From contig CM114271.1 of the NCBI GenBank assembly GCA_050084515.1, positions 36,332,001 to 36,396,000 on the forward strand: a stretch of DNA of 64,000 nt, read 5' to 3'. This document shows positions 61,724 through 64,000 of this stretch, in pieces (position 1 is the stretch's first letter; each line of letters begins with the position of its first letter). A program made the position numbers and the translations under genes. Under the pieces are notes generated by a model. The model saw nothing but the letters and a program-made list of their open reading frames with translations, was not told where the DNA came from and searched no databases. The stretch comes from Blasia pusilla (Eukaryota; Marchantiophyta; Marchantiopsida; Blasiales).

Positions 61724-64000
61724 ACCATGCACTTGACCTCAAGAACGATTAACTACAAGGCTTTCCGCTCTTTTTGGTTAATCTCTAGTTTTGTGCGCAA
61801 TTCCACCTTTTTTCTCGAAAGACTTATCTCAAGGTGCACACCTATGTTGACTAGTCTTAACCCATGGCCTCAAGTTGTGTGATTTCCACGCTTAGGGCTC
61901 CAGGTTTGATCTTAGGGTTCTCGACCATCTTGACCTTCATTTAGCAGATCACTCCATTGCCTCCTTAGGCTTAGGACTAGCCTATCTAGGTTACGTCTTG
62001 TTGTTCTCATTAAGGTAAGATCCTCTTTTGATTTGCGATAATGACTTGTCTTCCGAGACTCTGGTAGCATGTGTGTCTAAGACTTAGATATTTGCGATAT
62101 CCATGATATTTACAAATGAAAATCATATCCCTCATAGAGTGCAAGAATTATGGCTACCATCATAAAAAAGAAGATCTTCAATAGAGAAATATGCAAAAAA
62201 AATCATGAATAAAAGATCCTGGAATGGAACTTCTTATAAAAGTTTTTGTAGTCTTCCAAAAATTAATTACATTTTTGAATAATTTCTTATAATTTATTTT
62301 ACACATGCTTGAGAATAAGCTTGTATACAGTAATCAAATTTCAGTAATTGAAGCCAATAATCAATAAGATATTCTTAAGGACCATGAAGAATACAAGAAA
62401 TCAACAAAATAAAGGAAAAAAAGAAAAGAACGAAATACAATATGCACAAAAGGCAATTTTAGGATGTTAGTAGTTAACCTTTAGTATAAAAAAAACTCTT
62501 GCTTTCATATTCTTACACATCTTCAATGTTTTCCTTGTTGGAATTTTAAGAAACCAGTATGCAACCCCTTTTTAGGATTTTGAGTTTTATAATGGAAAAA
62601 CACAAATACATTAGAACTGTCGTATTCGGATTCGTACTAACACCGGAGTAGGGATAGAGAGGAACACATGTTTGGAAGGAGAACACAATCTGGAGATACC
62701 GCTATTCTATTTTTTTCGTATTAATGAGATGAGAGAATTAATGCTTAGCACATATGCTAACATCTTATCGTTCACAATTTGCATCCTCGGGTCAAGAAAG
62801 TGCAGAGTAACTTGCATTCAGCAAGCTTTGCAGGTAGAGTCGATTTCTTGTAGGGGTCGTAATTAAAGAAACACCCAATTTTTTGACTAAATTTAAAAAA
62901 GCATTTTCGCACGTAAAAAATGAGCGTTAAAAGTGAACTAGTCGATATGCTTGTGCACAGCAAGAGAGAAAGATGCAACCTTCTTTCTTTACTACAATAG
63001 AGAATCATAGTTATTTTATCATAATAAAGTTTAGGATGAAACTATCTTCTTTTAAAGTCCCCATTTCCACCTCTTCATTTATAGGAACCCATAACCCCGT
63101 CTTTCCCATGTTCGAAGAAAAGAATTCCAATTCCCTACCCCTAATCATCAAACTATTAAGCGCATTAGCTCATTGTGAAGACAAATGATTGAATGACACG
63201 TGTCCTATTTGTCGATGAAGCCAATTCATGACTTTTTTGTTTTAATTTTACCCTATACCAAGCAGAAAACAAGAATGGGTAAGATTTTAATAATTAGATT
63301 TTTTTTTTTATTTATAATTTTTAATAAATAAATAAATAATCTAATTAACTCAAATTCAAACATCTTCCCCATGAAATCTTAAAGAGTCTCTTTAATTTCT
63401 ATTCTCTTTTCTCATTTGGAAATTTAAAACTATTTTTTCAAGGTTCATGCCAATAAATTATGATAAAATAAAGTTTAGTTTTGAGGCAAAATTAATTTTC
63501 CTTTTGGGAAAAAATGAAAAGGATAATAGGAAAATAATGGGTATAATGGGACAAGAATATCAAAATAATGGAAGATATATATTTTTCTAAATTATTTTAA
63601 ATTTTCAAGTTAGATTGGGAGAAAATTTGAATCCCTCTTTTGGAATTTTTTTTTTCAAAATCAGTGATTTTCTTTTACTTATTGAAGGATGGGGATTGGC
63701 AAAGGGATAAATTCTTTTCTTCAAAACATCTGAATTTTTTTCTTAAGCCAAGTTAGATGTATTATAATTTTTTTTTCTTCATCCTTTTTAATATGAAACT
63801 TTATTCAACGCGTGTCCACTAATTTCATATTATCATCCTCCATACGTGAATCTGTTCATTCCCAATCATCTCACCTGGTGTAAAACTTACTAGTTCCTTG
63901 TAATTATGGATGTGTAAACTTATTAGAAGTCCTCAATGTTTATCTACTTGTCTTATAATTATGGTTCCCATCCCAATATAGAATAGATTCATATTTAAAA
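61724..64000. other. AT-rich, gene-free end of window
   Basis: Very AT-rich with long A and T runs. No frame, repeat family or RNA gene is recognised. Confidence 0.55.

Overview
This is nuclear DNA of a land plant or close relative that still makes flagellated sperm. It carries intron-bearing plant genes with GT-AG introns: plastid-targeted PsbS and the proteasome ATPase RPT3. It also carries a three-DM10-domain EFHC1/Rib72-type ciliary protein, a family kept only where motile cilia exist. Short introns (about 100-450 bp) and large amounts of decayed Ty3/gypsy DNA fit a bryophyte or other seed-free plant best. The species cannot be fixed from the sequence alone.

Layout. 1-4.5 kb: flank with palindromic repeats, then a 5'-truncated Ty3/gypsy copy (copy i, + strand). 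4.5-12 kb: decayed low-copy coding relics embedded in a swarm of roughly 28-bp palindromes, plus small DNA-transposon-like elements. 12.05-13.48 kb: PsbS. 13.5-17.9 kb: no recognisable gene. 17.9-23.3 kb: EFHC1/Rib72-like gene. 23.3-28.5 kb: AT-rich, gene-free. 28.5-49.5 kb: a retrotransposon cluster of four related copies: v (+), ii (-), iii (-, the only one with full pol) and iv (+). 49.5-50.8 kb: RPT3 upstream region with a GA-rich leader. 50.84-53.78 kb: RPT3. 53.8-64 kb: AT-rich, repeat-bearing, no recognisable gene.

The main discovery candidate is in the retrotransposon family. Between protease and reverse transcriptase, copy iii carries a complete but decayed cytosine-5 DNA methyltransferase: motif I-like DLF, PCQ (motif IV), ENV (motif VI), a motif VIII-like block, and a C-terminal motif IX/X block. 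Copies i, ii and iv keep only its start. Copies i and iv share the same deletion from methyltransferase motif I to the 3' tail, so they look like an amplified non-autonomous derivative. The inferred order is LTR - gag - PR - C5-MTase - RT - RNase H - integrase - LTR. Retrotransposon-borne C5 methyltransferases are known from dinoflagellates and a charophyte alga (from memory); an example in a land-plant-like genome looks new or little described.

Every retroelement frame here is broken by stops and frameshifts, so this is a fossil record of the system and not an active copy. The three single-copy host genes look intact, although the first exon(s) and the far 3' end of the EFHC1-like gene could not be fixed.
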